Shown here one piece after another: positions 7,550-13,814 of a DNA stretch of 16,343 nucleotides. How positions within the stretch are numbered: position 1 is the stretch's first letter; the number at the start of each line of letters is the position of its first letter. Source of the stretch: an uncultured Fibrobacter sp. (GTDB lineage: Bacteria > Fibrobacterota > Fibrobacteria > Fibrobacterales > Fibrobacteraceae); NCBI GenBank assembly GCA_937891805.1, contig CALATK010000089.1, positions 1 through 16,343 of the forward strand. The letters are read 5' to 3'. The notes under the pieces are model-generated. The model was not told the origin of the DNA. It was given only the letters and a program-made list of their open reading frames with translations, and ran no database searches. The translations under genes and the position numbers were made by a program.

Positions 7550-8737
7550 CTACAAATAAAATGCAGACACCAGGGCAATCATGCCTTGGTGGTCTTTTTT
7601 TGCCGTCATCTCGCGGATGCTGTGCATGCTGAGCATAGGCTCGCCGATATCCACTGTCGGGATCCCGAGGCTTGCTGAAACGGCAGGGCCTACCGTTGAG
7701 CCGCAGGGCATGTCGTTGCGCATGACAAACGTCTGATACGGAATGTTATTTTGTTCACAAATCAGCTTGAACTGGGCGTTAGAGAACACATCGCTAGCGT
7801 AACGCTTTTGCGCATTGACCTTGAGGACAATTCCACCGCCCAGAACCGGGGCGTGGTTCGGCTCGTGCTTGGCTACAAAGTTCGGGTGACAGGCGTGAGC
7901 CATGTCGATGGAAAGGGCGAGTGAATTCGGAGTTCGGAATTCGGAATTCGGAGTTAAAGAATCCAAAACACTCTTCAGGAAATTACCGGCGGCTCCTTCG
8001 CGGGTGTTGGAACCCACCTCTTCGTTGTTGAAGAAGGCAGCCACCTGAAAATCCTTCTCCGAAGGTTCCGCCTTGGCAAAGGCTTCTGCGATGGCGTGGC
8101 AGCTGGAAAGGTTGTCGAGCCTGCCGGAATAAATCCATTCGTCTTCAAAGCCGCCTGGCTGTGCAGCTTGAGCGTCGAACAGCTGCACGTCGAAATCCAG
8201 AAGACGCGCCCCACGGGGAAGCTCAGCCGACAAGGCCTCTACGAAACGTTCCTTGCCGCCAACGGCCGTCCACAAGGCGTTCAAGTCCGTCTGGGGGTTC
8301 ACCTTCAGGCCGTCCTGGTTGACGTTTCGGTTTAAGTGGACCGCAAGCTGCGGAATGCGGAACAGCTTTTTTCCACGGAACAACTTTGTCTGTACCTTGC
8401 CTTCCAGTTCGTAGGCCAAAAGTCCGGCATAACCTAGGTCACGGTCCAGCCAGCTGGCGAGAATGGGACTGCCGTAAACTTCGGGGTGGAGGGTCCGTAC
8501 GCCCGCAGCCGAACAGTCCGGATTGGGGGTGATTTTCAACGTCGGGTAGTCCGTATGGGCAAGGGCAATCCTGAACCTGGATTCTGCACTTGCCGCTCGA
8601 GGTAAACGGACCGCAATCAGCGCACCGCCACGTTCAAAAAGCTTTATTTCGGCCCCAGCAGGTTCCAAAAGCTGTTTCAGGTTCTCTACCGTATGGTAGG
8701 GCGTTACTGAATTATTCAAAAAATCAAGGAAATTCAT
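7550..8737 (-). CDS. M18-family aminopeptidase
   Basis: A 395-residue zinc-type aminopeptidase, expected in the cytosol, which removes N-terminal residues (family members prefer acidic or hydrophobic ones). All expected metal ligands are visible: H61 in AHTDYP, D208 in SGRLDN, E239-E240 in NNEEVGS, D278 in SIDMAHA and H372 in MHSIREM. It is slightly shorter than the usual 410-470. Residues 261-272 (LTPNSEFRTPNS) are encoded by a heptanucleotide repeat array and sit between the EEVGS and DMAHA motifs, where the family has a variable loop. The stop is 7 bases from the stop of the convergent epimerase gene, whose terminator overlaps this coding end. It diverges from the MCE gene over 113 bases. 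Confidence 0.92.
   Translation of the reverse strand: MNFLDFLNNSVTPYHTVENLKQLLEPAGAEIKLFERGGALIAVRLPRAASAESRFRIALAHTDYPTLKITPNPDCSAAGVRTLHPEVYGSPILASWLDRDLGYAGLLAYELEGKVQTKLFRGKKLFRIPQLAVHLNRNVNQDGLKVNPQTDLNALWTAVGGKERFVEALSAELPRGARLLDFDVQLFDAQAAQPGGFEDEWIYSGRLDNLSSCHAIAEAFAKAEPSEKDFQVAAFFNNEEVGSNTREGAAGNFLKSVLDSLTPNSEFRTPNSLALSIDMAHACHPNFVAKHEPNHAPVLGGGIVLKVNAQKRYASDVFSNAQFKLICEQNNIPYQTFVMRNDMPCGSTVGPAVSASLGIPTVDIGEPMLSMHSIREMTAKKDHQGMIALVSAFYL
7566..7601 (+). terminator. Intrinsic terminator of the epimerase gene, inside the convergent aminopeptidase gene
   Basis: ACCAGGGCA (7569-7577), loop ATCA, and TGCCTTGGT (7582-7590) form a 9-pair stem with one G-T wobble. Flanking GAC/GTC can add pairs with one bulged G. 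Seven Ts (7595-7601) follow directly. The hairpin is 26 bases after the epimerase stop and lies in the last codons of the opposite-strand M18 gene. Confidence 0.75.
7923..7957. repeat. Heptanucleotide repeat array, GAATTCG type, inside the aminopeptidase gene
   Basis: Five consecutive 7-base units on the plus strand: GAATTCG, GAGTTCG, GAATTCG, GAATTCG, GAGTTAA. This is the same family as the arrays at 1737-1771 and 11581-11639. Three units make 21 bases, that is 7 codons, so any length in multiples of three units keeps frame. Here it is translated as repeat-like TPNSEFR/TPNS residues. Confidence 0.85.
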
Positions 8738-8850
8738 GACCCAAAATTAGGTATTGAGTCCTAGAACTAGGCGCCCGATGTTAGAAATTACCCTAATCAC
8801 CAGTCATTAATCACCAAACACTGGCCAAACCTGTTTCTATATTTTTTTTC
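8738..8850. promoter_or_regulatory. Divergent region between M18 aminopeptidase and MCE gene
   Basis: These 113 bases hold a perfect palindrome CCTAG-AA-CTAGG (8760-8771) and a heptad-phased repeat (8787-8821). TATATT (8838-8843) lies only 7 bases before the MCE start codon and is followed by a run of eight Ts. No Shine-Dalgarno site precedes that ATG. If TATATT is a -10 box, the MCE transcript would have almost no leader. Promoter elements for the aminopeptidase were not recognised. Confidence 0.35.
8787..8821. repeat. Heptad-phased repeat, TAATCAC type
   Basis: Successive 7-base units: ATTACCC, TAATCAC, CAGTCAT, TAATCAC, CAAACAC. TAATCACCA occurs exactly twice, 14 bases apart. The consensus differs from that of the CGAACTC arrays, but the period and intergenic setting are the same. 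Confidence 0.5.
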
Positions 8851-9858
8851 ATGAAGCTCAAGCCCATCAAGCAGATAAACTGGATGGAGATGTCCGGCCT
8901 TTTGGTCGGTATCTTCTTTACGGTTGCCGTGATGGTGTTCGGGCTTGTGCTCTATACGAAGCTTTTTACCAGCGGAATGATTGGCGTGGAGGAGTATAAG
9001 CTCCACAGTACCTTCGACAAGGCCCTGGGTCTTAGGCCCGGCACCCGCGTGCAGATTAGCGGTGTAGATGTGGGGCAGATTTCGGACATGAAGATCGAGG
9101 GCGACGGCGTCTATATGGAATTCACCCTCCGCAAGCAATTCCAGAACTGGATTACCGACAGCGCCCAGGTGTACGCCATCCGCGACCAGAACGTGATTTC
9201 GGCCCGTGTGGTCAACATCGATGTCAAGCGCGGAAAGGGGCGTGTACTAGAAAACGGGGACTTTTTGCCGCCGGGCAAGGCACAGGACATCGAGACCGTG
9301 CTGGAGACGGCCAACGAACTGCTGGGCCGCGTGAACCAGCTTATCGATGCTGCCGATACCCTGGTGTCCATGGCCATGGATACGGGGACCACCGTCGGCG
9401 CCTTGTTCGGCTCCCGTACCCTCTACGACAACCTGAACCGACAGCTTGTGCGCCTGGACGACATTACCCTCAGCGGCACAAGGGCAATACACAAGGTTTC
9501 GGACCTGATGGATACGCTGCAGCTATCTGTTCCGCCCCTTGTGAACCGGATGGACACCGTGATGAGTAACGTCTCCGGAATGATGAACGATGTCTCGGGC
9601 ATAATGAAAGAGCTGAAGCCCCTGCCCGGAAAGGTGGATGGTCTCATGGGCAAACTTGAAGGAACGGTGGGTCGCGCAGACGACATGATTACCGAACTCG
9701 GAAAGATTACCGTCGGACTTTCGGACTTCATGGAATCTACGGAACAGACCCTGGAAAACGCGGACGAGCTGATGGAAGGCATTTCCAACATGTGGATTAT
9801 CAACCGGAACATGCCTAACCGCGACAGCATTCCCTACATGGTGGAGACCCTATGGTAA
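8851..9858 (+). CDS. MCE/MlaD-family lipid-transport substrate-binding protein
   Basis: A 335-residue protein with one N-terminal membrane helix (about 15-37) and an MCE domain (about 47-127: YKLHSTFDKALGLRPGTRV, then ISGVDVGQISDMKI). A long helical region from about 147 to 320 contains repeated short motifs such as VSGMMNDVSGIM. MCE proteins form hexamers anchored in the inner membrane and carry phospholipids across the periplasm in Mla-type systems. The permease (MlaE) and ATPase (MlaF) that normally work with it are not adjacent; upstream is the divergent aminopeptidase. They may be encoded elsewhere. It overlaps the next gene by 7 bases, so the two are translationally coupled. No Shine-Dalgarno site is seen before the ATG. 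Confidence 0.9.
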   Translation: MKLKPIKQINWMEMSGLLVGIFFTVAVMVFGLVLYTKLFTSGMIGVEEYKLHSTFDKALGLRPGTRVQISGVDVGQISDMKIEGDGVYMEFTLRKQFQNWITDSAQVYAIRDQNVISARVVNIDVKRGKGRVLENGDFLPPGKAQDIETVLETANELLGRVNQLIDAADTLVSMAMDTGTTVGALFGSRTLYDNLNRQLVRLDDITLSGTRAIHKVSDLMDTLQLSVPPLVNRMDTVMSNVSGMMNDVSGIMKELKPLPGKVDGLMGKLEGTVGRADDMITELGKITVGLSDFMESTEQTLENADELMEGISNMWIINRNMPNRDSIPYMVETLW

Positions 9859-10622
9859 ATAGAATCTTCGCCCTGGCCCTGGTCCTTGTTTTTTCGGGAA
9901 TGAGTTTCGCTTCCGAGTCTTCGACGCTGGCCTTTCGCGCCCAGAAGTCCATAGCCAACGGCAAATTCGCCAAAGGTTACGGCCAGCTGGAACGAGCTCT
10001 GCTTGCAAGCCGCAAGGAAGCCGATTTGGCCTCCGAAGGACGGGTCTTGCTGTCTATGGCGAGAGTCCGTATCATGAGTCTGGACCTGAACTTCGCGGAT
10101 TCCCTACTGAAAGTGGTGCGTCCCGAAGCCCTGGACGAAAATTCCGCATTGATGCTCAACCAGTCGAAAGTTGCCCTGGCCAACGCCCGGGAAAAATACG
10201 GCGACGCCGAAAAGATTTGTCGCTCCATTGACGACGGCGATATCAAGAAACGAGACGAAGCCCTGAAGGCCGCCTACTATTCGGAATGCGCCATCGCCTA
10301 CGCTGGAGCGGGCCACGAAGACGAAGCCAACGCCGCCCTCAAGATGACGGGCAAGAACAGCGACACGGACGGAGGCTTTTACGCCTACACTGCGGCAAAG
10401 GTCAAACGGCTATTGGGAGACTCCGAAGCCGAAAAACTATACAAGACGGCCGAAGAAAAATCCATCAAGAGCAACTACACCTACATGACCGCCACAATTC
10501 TCTGGGAACGTTCCTTAATCAAGGGAGTTCCGCAAAAAGAAAAAGACGACCTGCGGCTCCGCTGCAAGAACGCCTTTGAACTGATGGGGCTGCCCAACAA
10601 CGCCAAGCGCTGCGGAAAATAG
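9852..10622 (+). CDS. Secreted TPR-like protein partnered with the MCE gene
   Basis: A 256-residue protein of unrecognised specific family. Residues 1-20 (MVNRIFALALVLVFSGMSFA) form a signal peptide ending in an Ala-X-Ala-like site, so it is probably periplasmic. The rest is almost entirely alpha-helical, with TPR-style helix pairs (ANGKFAKGYGQLERALLAS; NAREKYGDAEKICRSI; LLGDSEAEKLYKTAEEKS). There is no lipobox cysteine. Its start lies inside the MCE gene in another frame, and this tight coupling suggests a shared role, perhaps as an accessory of the lipid transporter. That is inference from position only. Confidence 0.8.
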   Translation: MVNRIFALALVLVFSGMSFASESSTLAFRAQKSIANGKFAKGYGQLERALLASRKEADLASEGRVLLSMARVRIMSLDLNFADSLLKVVRPEALDENSALMLNQSKVALANAREKYGDAEKICRSIDDGDIKKRDEALKAAYYSECAIAYAGAGHEDEANAALKMTGKNSDTDGGFYAYTAAKVKRLLGDSEAEKLYKTAEEKSIKSNYTYMTATILWERSLIKGVPQKEKDDLRLRCKNAFELMGLPNNAKRCGK

Positions 10623-10624
10623 GC

Positions 10625-10652
10625 GTTAGGTTTTAGATTGTAGGTGTTAGGG
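10625..10652. repeat. Heptad-phased repeat, GTTAGGT type
   Basis: Four successive 7-base units: GTTAGGT, TTTAGAT, TGTAGGT, GTTAGGG, starting 3 bases after the stop of the TPR-like gene in a convergent intergenic region. Confidence 0.55.
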
Positions 10653-10677
10653 CTGATGGCCGCAAGAGGCTTCAGCC
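10651..10677. terminator. Hairpin between convergent genes, possible bidirectional terminator
   Basis: GGCTGA (10651-10656) pairs with TCAGCC (10672-10677). Inside, GGCC pairs with GGCT with one G-T wobble around the loop GCAAGA, leaving one unpaired T. It lies between convergent stop codons, but no T-tract follows on either strand, so intrinsic termination is doubtful. Confidence 0.35.
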
Positions 10678-10695
10678 GTAGGTTGCAAGATGCCG

Positions 10696-11574
10696 CTAGT
10701 TGCTGGTCGTATCGGTTGCAGCGGCGACAGTATCCGCTGCGACGGCATTGATTACCGTAGAATCAGCTTTCGTCGAATCCACCGCCGTTGAATCGGCGGG
10801 CTTCACCTCTTCGGGCTTTTTCAGCTGCAATAAGTGATTGTATGCCTGGACAGGAGAAATCTTGCCATCGGCAAACAGGTCGATAGTGTTTTGGACATCG
10901 TTGTACACCGTAGAATCCGCACCTTGCCTTAAGCTACGGTACCCGAGAACTCGGAAAGTTTTGTTGTAAAAACTGCTCCGGAATTTCTTGAAACGGGGCT
11001 GCATCACGTCGTTCAGTATCATTTCGACAGCCGTTTCCGTCTGCATGGTATCCAGTTCAAAAGTCCGGTAAATGGTGCGGATATGGGGCGGAATGGTGGT
11101 GTCGGGACTGTCGAAATAAGGCCGCATAATATTTGCTGCCTTGGTCTTGTTGGGGTAGGGGCTCTTGGAAAGCCGCAAGGCGTGAGCCACGGCCAACCGC
11201 CAGTATTGAGGATAAGTTCTCAGTGCCCTGTCCATCACGATATAATCGGTGGTGTCCTTGGAATCCATCTGAGTCATGGCGCTCACAAAGTAGTAGGGAG
11301 TGTAAAACAAGCTATCCAGTTCTGTGCAGAGGTTCGCCACGTGGCTCAGGTAAGCATACTCCTTGCCACTCAAGAAACTGTCCCCAAGTTCCGTAAGGCC
11401 CTTGATCCAGAAAAGTCCTGCCACCGAAGCGTCGTTCCCTGCGGCGATATACCTCACGTAGTTAGCCTTCGGCAAGAACGACTCGTCGAAATTAGTGCCA
11501 GGGAGCGGCTTCGCATAATGGAAGGCCGTCGCAATGACCACTATGGCTAATATGATGATGGCAAGGAAACGCAT
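10696..11574 (-). CDS. Membrane-anchored helical protein of unknown function
   Basis: A 292-residue protein I do not recognise. MRFLAIIILAIVVIATAF is an N-terminal membrane anchor or uncleaved signal. A mostly helical body with TPR-like pairs follows (for example YIVMDRALRTYPQYWRLAVAHALRL) and is rich in Tyr and aromatic residues. From about 255 the tail is low-complexity Ala/Asp/Ser/Thr (DSTAVDSTKADSTV and so on). The start at 11574 is chosen because it puts the charged residue directly before the hydrophobic segment. The frame stays open to an ATG at 11640, but those 22 extra residues (MNSELGIDFSNSELRIPNSEL) are translated repeat. Neither start has a good Shine-Dalgarno site. It is probably the last gene of the ispA-dxs-trmH-pyrF unit, 75 bases after pyrF. 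Confidence 0.75.
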   Translation of the reverse strand: MRFLAIIILAIVVIATAFHYAKPLPGTNFDESFLPKANYVRYIAAGNDASVAGLFWIKGLTELGDSFLSGKEYAYLSHVANLCTELDSLFYTPYYFVSAMTQMDSKDTTDYIVMDRALRTYPQYWRLAVAHALRLSKSPYPNKTKAANIMRPYFDSPDTTIPPHIRTIYRTFELDTMQTETAVEMILNDVMQPRFKKFRSSFYNKTFRVLGYRSLRQGADSTVYNDVQNTIDLFADGKISPVQAYNHLLQLKKPEEVKPADSTAVDSTKADSTVINAVAADTVAAATDTTSN

Positions 11575-11580
11575 GGTTAG

Positions 11581-11639
11581 TTCGGAGTTCGGGATTCGGA
11601 GTTCGGAATTAGAAAAATCAATTCCTAATTCCGAATTCA
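11581..11639. repeat. Paired heptanucleotide arrays in opposite orientation, forming a hairpin
   Basis: Units TTCGGAG, TTCGGGA, TTCGGAG, TTCGGAA (11581-11608) are followed, after a short AT-rich spacer, by inverse-oriented units CAATTCC, TAATTCC, GAATTCA (11619-11639). TTCGGAATTAG (11602-11612) and CTAATTCCGAA (11625-11635) form a perfect 11-base stem with a 12-base loop. This fills most of the gap between pyrF and the next gene. It could affect mRNA stability or partial termination, but there is no T-tract. Confidence 0.75.
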
Positions 11640-11649
11640 TAAATCTGAA

Positions 11650-12555
11650 TTAAATATCGCAGGCCTCCGCGAGTTTTTCGAGGGCGTCGATGCAGTCGCT
11701 TGCGAAGTTCGCCGGGTTGCCGGTGCGCTGGTAGGCAAAATTCAGGCCGCTACTGCTGTTGAGAACATGGAACTTGCGTTTGCCGCCGCCGTTGGCAATG
11801 GCGGTAAGTACCGTCTTGGCGTCGCCGCCCTGACCGCCGGGCACGCCCGGAATGGACACGCCAGGAATCAGGAAGGGAATTTCGTGCTTGTGGGCTACGG
11901 TGTAGGCCGTTATCTTTTCAAGCTCTTCAGGATGGGTGGCTCCGACGACTGCGCCCAGGTATCCGAAGTTTCCGTCCCATTCCATAATCTTGTCGGCTAC
12001 GGAATAAAACGCTTCGGCCTTGTCCCGAGGGTCGTCGCTACGGACCACAGGCAGGTCCTGAAAATCGTGGGCGCCCTTGTTGCTGGTGCGAAGCAGCACG
12101 TAGGCGCCATGTTCGTCGGCGTTCGTTTCGGAACTGCGGATAAACGGCCCTACGGAATCGGCGCCCATCCAAGGAGAAACCGTCACGGCGTCCGCCTTGT
12201 AAACATCGTAGGCGGCGGTGGCGTAGGCGGCGCTGGACTTGCCGATATCACCGCGCTTGGCGTCGAGAATCACCGGAATGCCTGCGCTCCGGTAATCGGC
12301 AATCAACTGTTGCAGCACCAGCATGGCCTGCACGCTCACGCATTCGTAGTAGGCACTGTTGGGCTTGACTACGGCGGGCTGCACGCCCCGCTTCAATGCG
12401 CATTCCAAAATTTCGGAATAGAAACGCTTGATCTTGTCTTCGGCAGAGCCATCGGGGCAGCAGGGGTCAATCAGCTTGAGCACAGGATCCATGCCCAGGC
12501 AAATCGGGTTCCCGCACTTGGCAATGCGTTCTTCTAAACGAGCCTGAAAGTTCAT
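11650..12555 (-). CDS. pyrF: Orotidine 5'-phosphate decarboxylase, type 2
   Basis: Last step of de novo UMP synthesis: converts OMP to UMP and CO2 in the cytosol. The 301 residues fit the longer type 2 subfamily (about 270-310). CLGMDPVL near 19 and VKPNSAYYE near 63 begin the barrel, and VILDAKRGDIGKSS (95-108) carries the catalytic Asp-x-Lys-x-x-Asp set. VTVSPWMGADSVGPF and FLIPGVSIPGVPGGQGGD cover the phosphate-binding end. GAGGAG lies about 8 bases upstream of the ATG. The start shares one base with the stop of the methyltransferase gene (TAATG), so the two are translationally coupled. Confidence 0.96.
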   Translation of the reverse strand: MNFQARLEERIAKCGNPICLGMDPVLKLIDPCCPDGSAEDKIKRFYSEILECALKRGVQPAVVKPNSAYYECVSVQAMLVLQQLIADYRSAGIPVILDAKRGDIGKSSAAYATAAYDVYKADAVTVSPWMGADSVGPFIRSSETNADEHGAYVLLRTSNKGAHDFQDLPVVRSDDPRDKAEAFYSVADKIMEWDGNFGYLGAVVGATHPEELEKITAYTVAHKHEIPFLIPGVSIPGVPGGQGGDAKTVLTAIANGGGKRKFHVLNSSSGLNFAYQRTGNPANFASDCIDALEKLAEACDI

Positions 12556-13814
12556 TACTTCAGCTCCTCTTGAATCTGGGCGGCCTCGTAGCTGAGAATA
12601 CCGTGGGCTACCGCCACGTTCAGGGATTCCAGTTCGCTGCTCATGGGAATCTTTACCGTCTCGTCGGCAAGCTCGATAAAGTAGGGGTTGGTACCCGCAC
12701 CTTCGTTACCCACCAAGAAAGCCATCTTGCGGAGCTTGCGTTCCGGAATCTGGCGCAGGGACTGCTTGGCATGCAGGTCGGTCGCAATAATCGTGTATCC
12801 CTTGCTGCGCAAGAAATTAATCTGGTCAATCAAGTCCACGTCAAATTCGAAAGGCACGCGGAGGAAAGTTCCCGATGAGCCGCGGACCACCTTGGGGTTG
12901 AAGGGGCTCACGGTACCGCGGCCAAGAATCATGCCGTCAGAACCGAAGCCGAGGCTCGTGCGGAACAGCGTTCCCAAGTTGCCCGGGTCCTGTACCGCAT
13001 CTACAAGAGTCAGCACGCTGCGGCTGGATTCATAGTTGGGCTTGGTATTTGCAATACGGCAATGGGCGATAATACCCTGAGGAGTCACCGTAGAGCTGAT
13101 CTGCTTCATCTGGTCGGCAGGCATGTCATGGAGGGTGATCCCTGCCTCGTTGATGAGGTCCAGCAATGTCTGGTCCTCGAAACCTTCGACGGCGTAAACG
13201 GCAATAACCAGCTCCCGGTGGTTCTTCACCAGCTCGGTCACCACATGGACGCCTTCGCCCAAGAAACGGCCTTCGCGCTCGCGGCCCTTTTCTGTGGTGA
13301 GGGCCAGGAGCTTCTTGAACCAGGGCGGATTGCCGGCGGTTTCTTCTACGGTTTCCGCCTGGGCCGCGCGGGCTTCCAATACGGACTCGTCCAGGTTCTC
13401 GTCCTGGAAGGCGTCGGACTTTTGTTCCGGACGCTGGCGGTAAATGGGCCTGCTGGATTTTTCAAAACCGGCCTTGTCGTACCCGCGGAAAGGGCGGTCT
13501 CCATCGCGGCGGCGGTCATGACCGAACCTTTCGGAGCGGCCGAAGGGCCTGTCGTCAAAACGACGGGGACGGCGTTCGCGGTCAAAGGGCTTGCGCTCGC
13601 GGTCGAAACGGCGTTCCCCTGTGCGGCCTTCACGGAGGCTTCCGTCTTCGCGAAGTCCACGGGGGCGGTCACCACGAGGGCCACGGCCAAATTCCCTATC
13701 ATCGCCGGTTCTTTCTTCGCGGCGGGGGCGGCGTTCATCACGGCTTTCGCTGACGCCGAATTTGCGGTCCAAAGTTTTCCTTATGGTACGCGGGGTCTTG
13801 TTTTCTACGCTCAT
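12555..13814 (-). CDS. TrmH/SpoU-family RNA 2'-O-methyltransferase with Arg-rich N-terminal extension
   Basis: Transfers a methyl group from S-adenosylmethionine to a ribose 2'-OH of rRNA or tRNA. The C-terminal SPOUT knot shows all three motifs: VDAVQDPGNLGTLFRTS (271-287), AFLVGNEGAG (365-374) and VKIPMSSELESLNVAVAHG (387-405). A substrate-binding L30e-like domain at about 163-250 (KGREREGRFLGEGVHVV) matches RlmB/TrmH relatives. The first about 130 residues are an addition: a disordered Arg/Asp/Glu/Gly stretch with repeats such as RDERRPRREER and FDRERKPFDRERRPRRFDD, so the 419-residue length is well above the usual 240-280. The ATG overlaps the dxs stop by 4 bases (ATGA), with GGA 7 bases upstream. 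Exact RNA target unknown. Confidence 0.92.
   Translation of the reverse strand: MSVENKTPRTIRKTLDRKFGVSESRDERRPRREERTGDDREFGRGPRGDRPRGLREDGSLREGRTGERRFDRERKPFDRERRPRRFDDRPFGRSERFGHDRRRDGDRPFRGYDKAGFEKSSRPIYRQRPEQKSDAFQDENLDESVLEARAAQAETVEETAGNPPWFKKLLALTTEKGREREGRFLGEGVHVVTELVKNHRELVIAVYAVEGFEDQTLLDLINEAGITLHDMPADQMKQISSTVTPQGIIAHCRIANTKPNYESSRSVLTLVDAVQDPGNLGTLFRTSLGFGSDGMILGRGTVSPFNPKVVRGSSGTFLRVPFEFDVDLIDQINFLRSKGYTIIATDLHAKQSLRQIPERKLRKMAFLVGNEGAGTNPYFIELADETVKIPMSSELESLNVAVAHGILSYEAAQIQEELK

Noticed and set aside
8760..8771. CCTAG-AA-CTAGG palindrome as a specific operator
   Set aside because: It is a single copy, no regulator is nearby, and it may belong to the heptad-phased repeat region.
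1737..11639. Reading the heptamer arrays as a CRISPR
   Set aside because: Units are 7 bases, degenerate and without spacers, and no cas-like gene is present.
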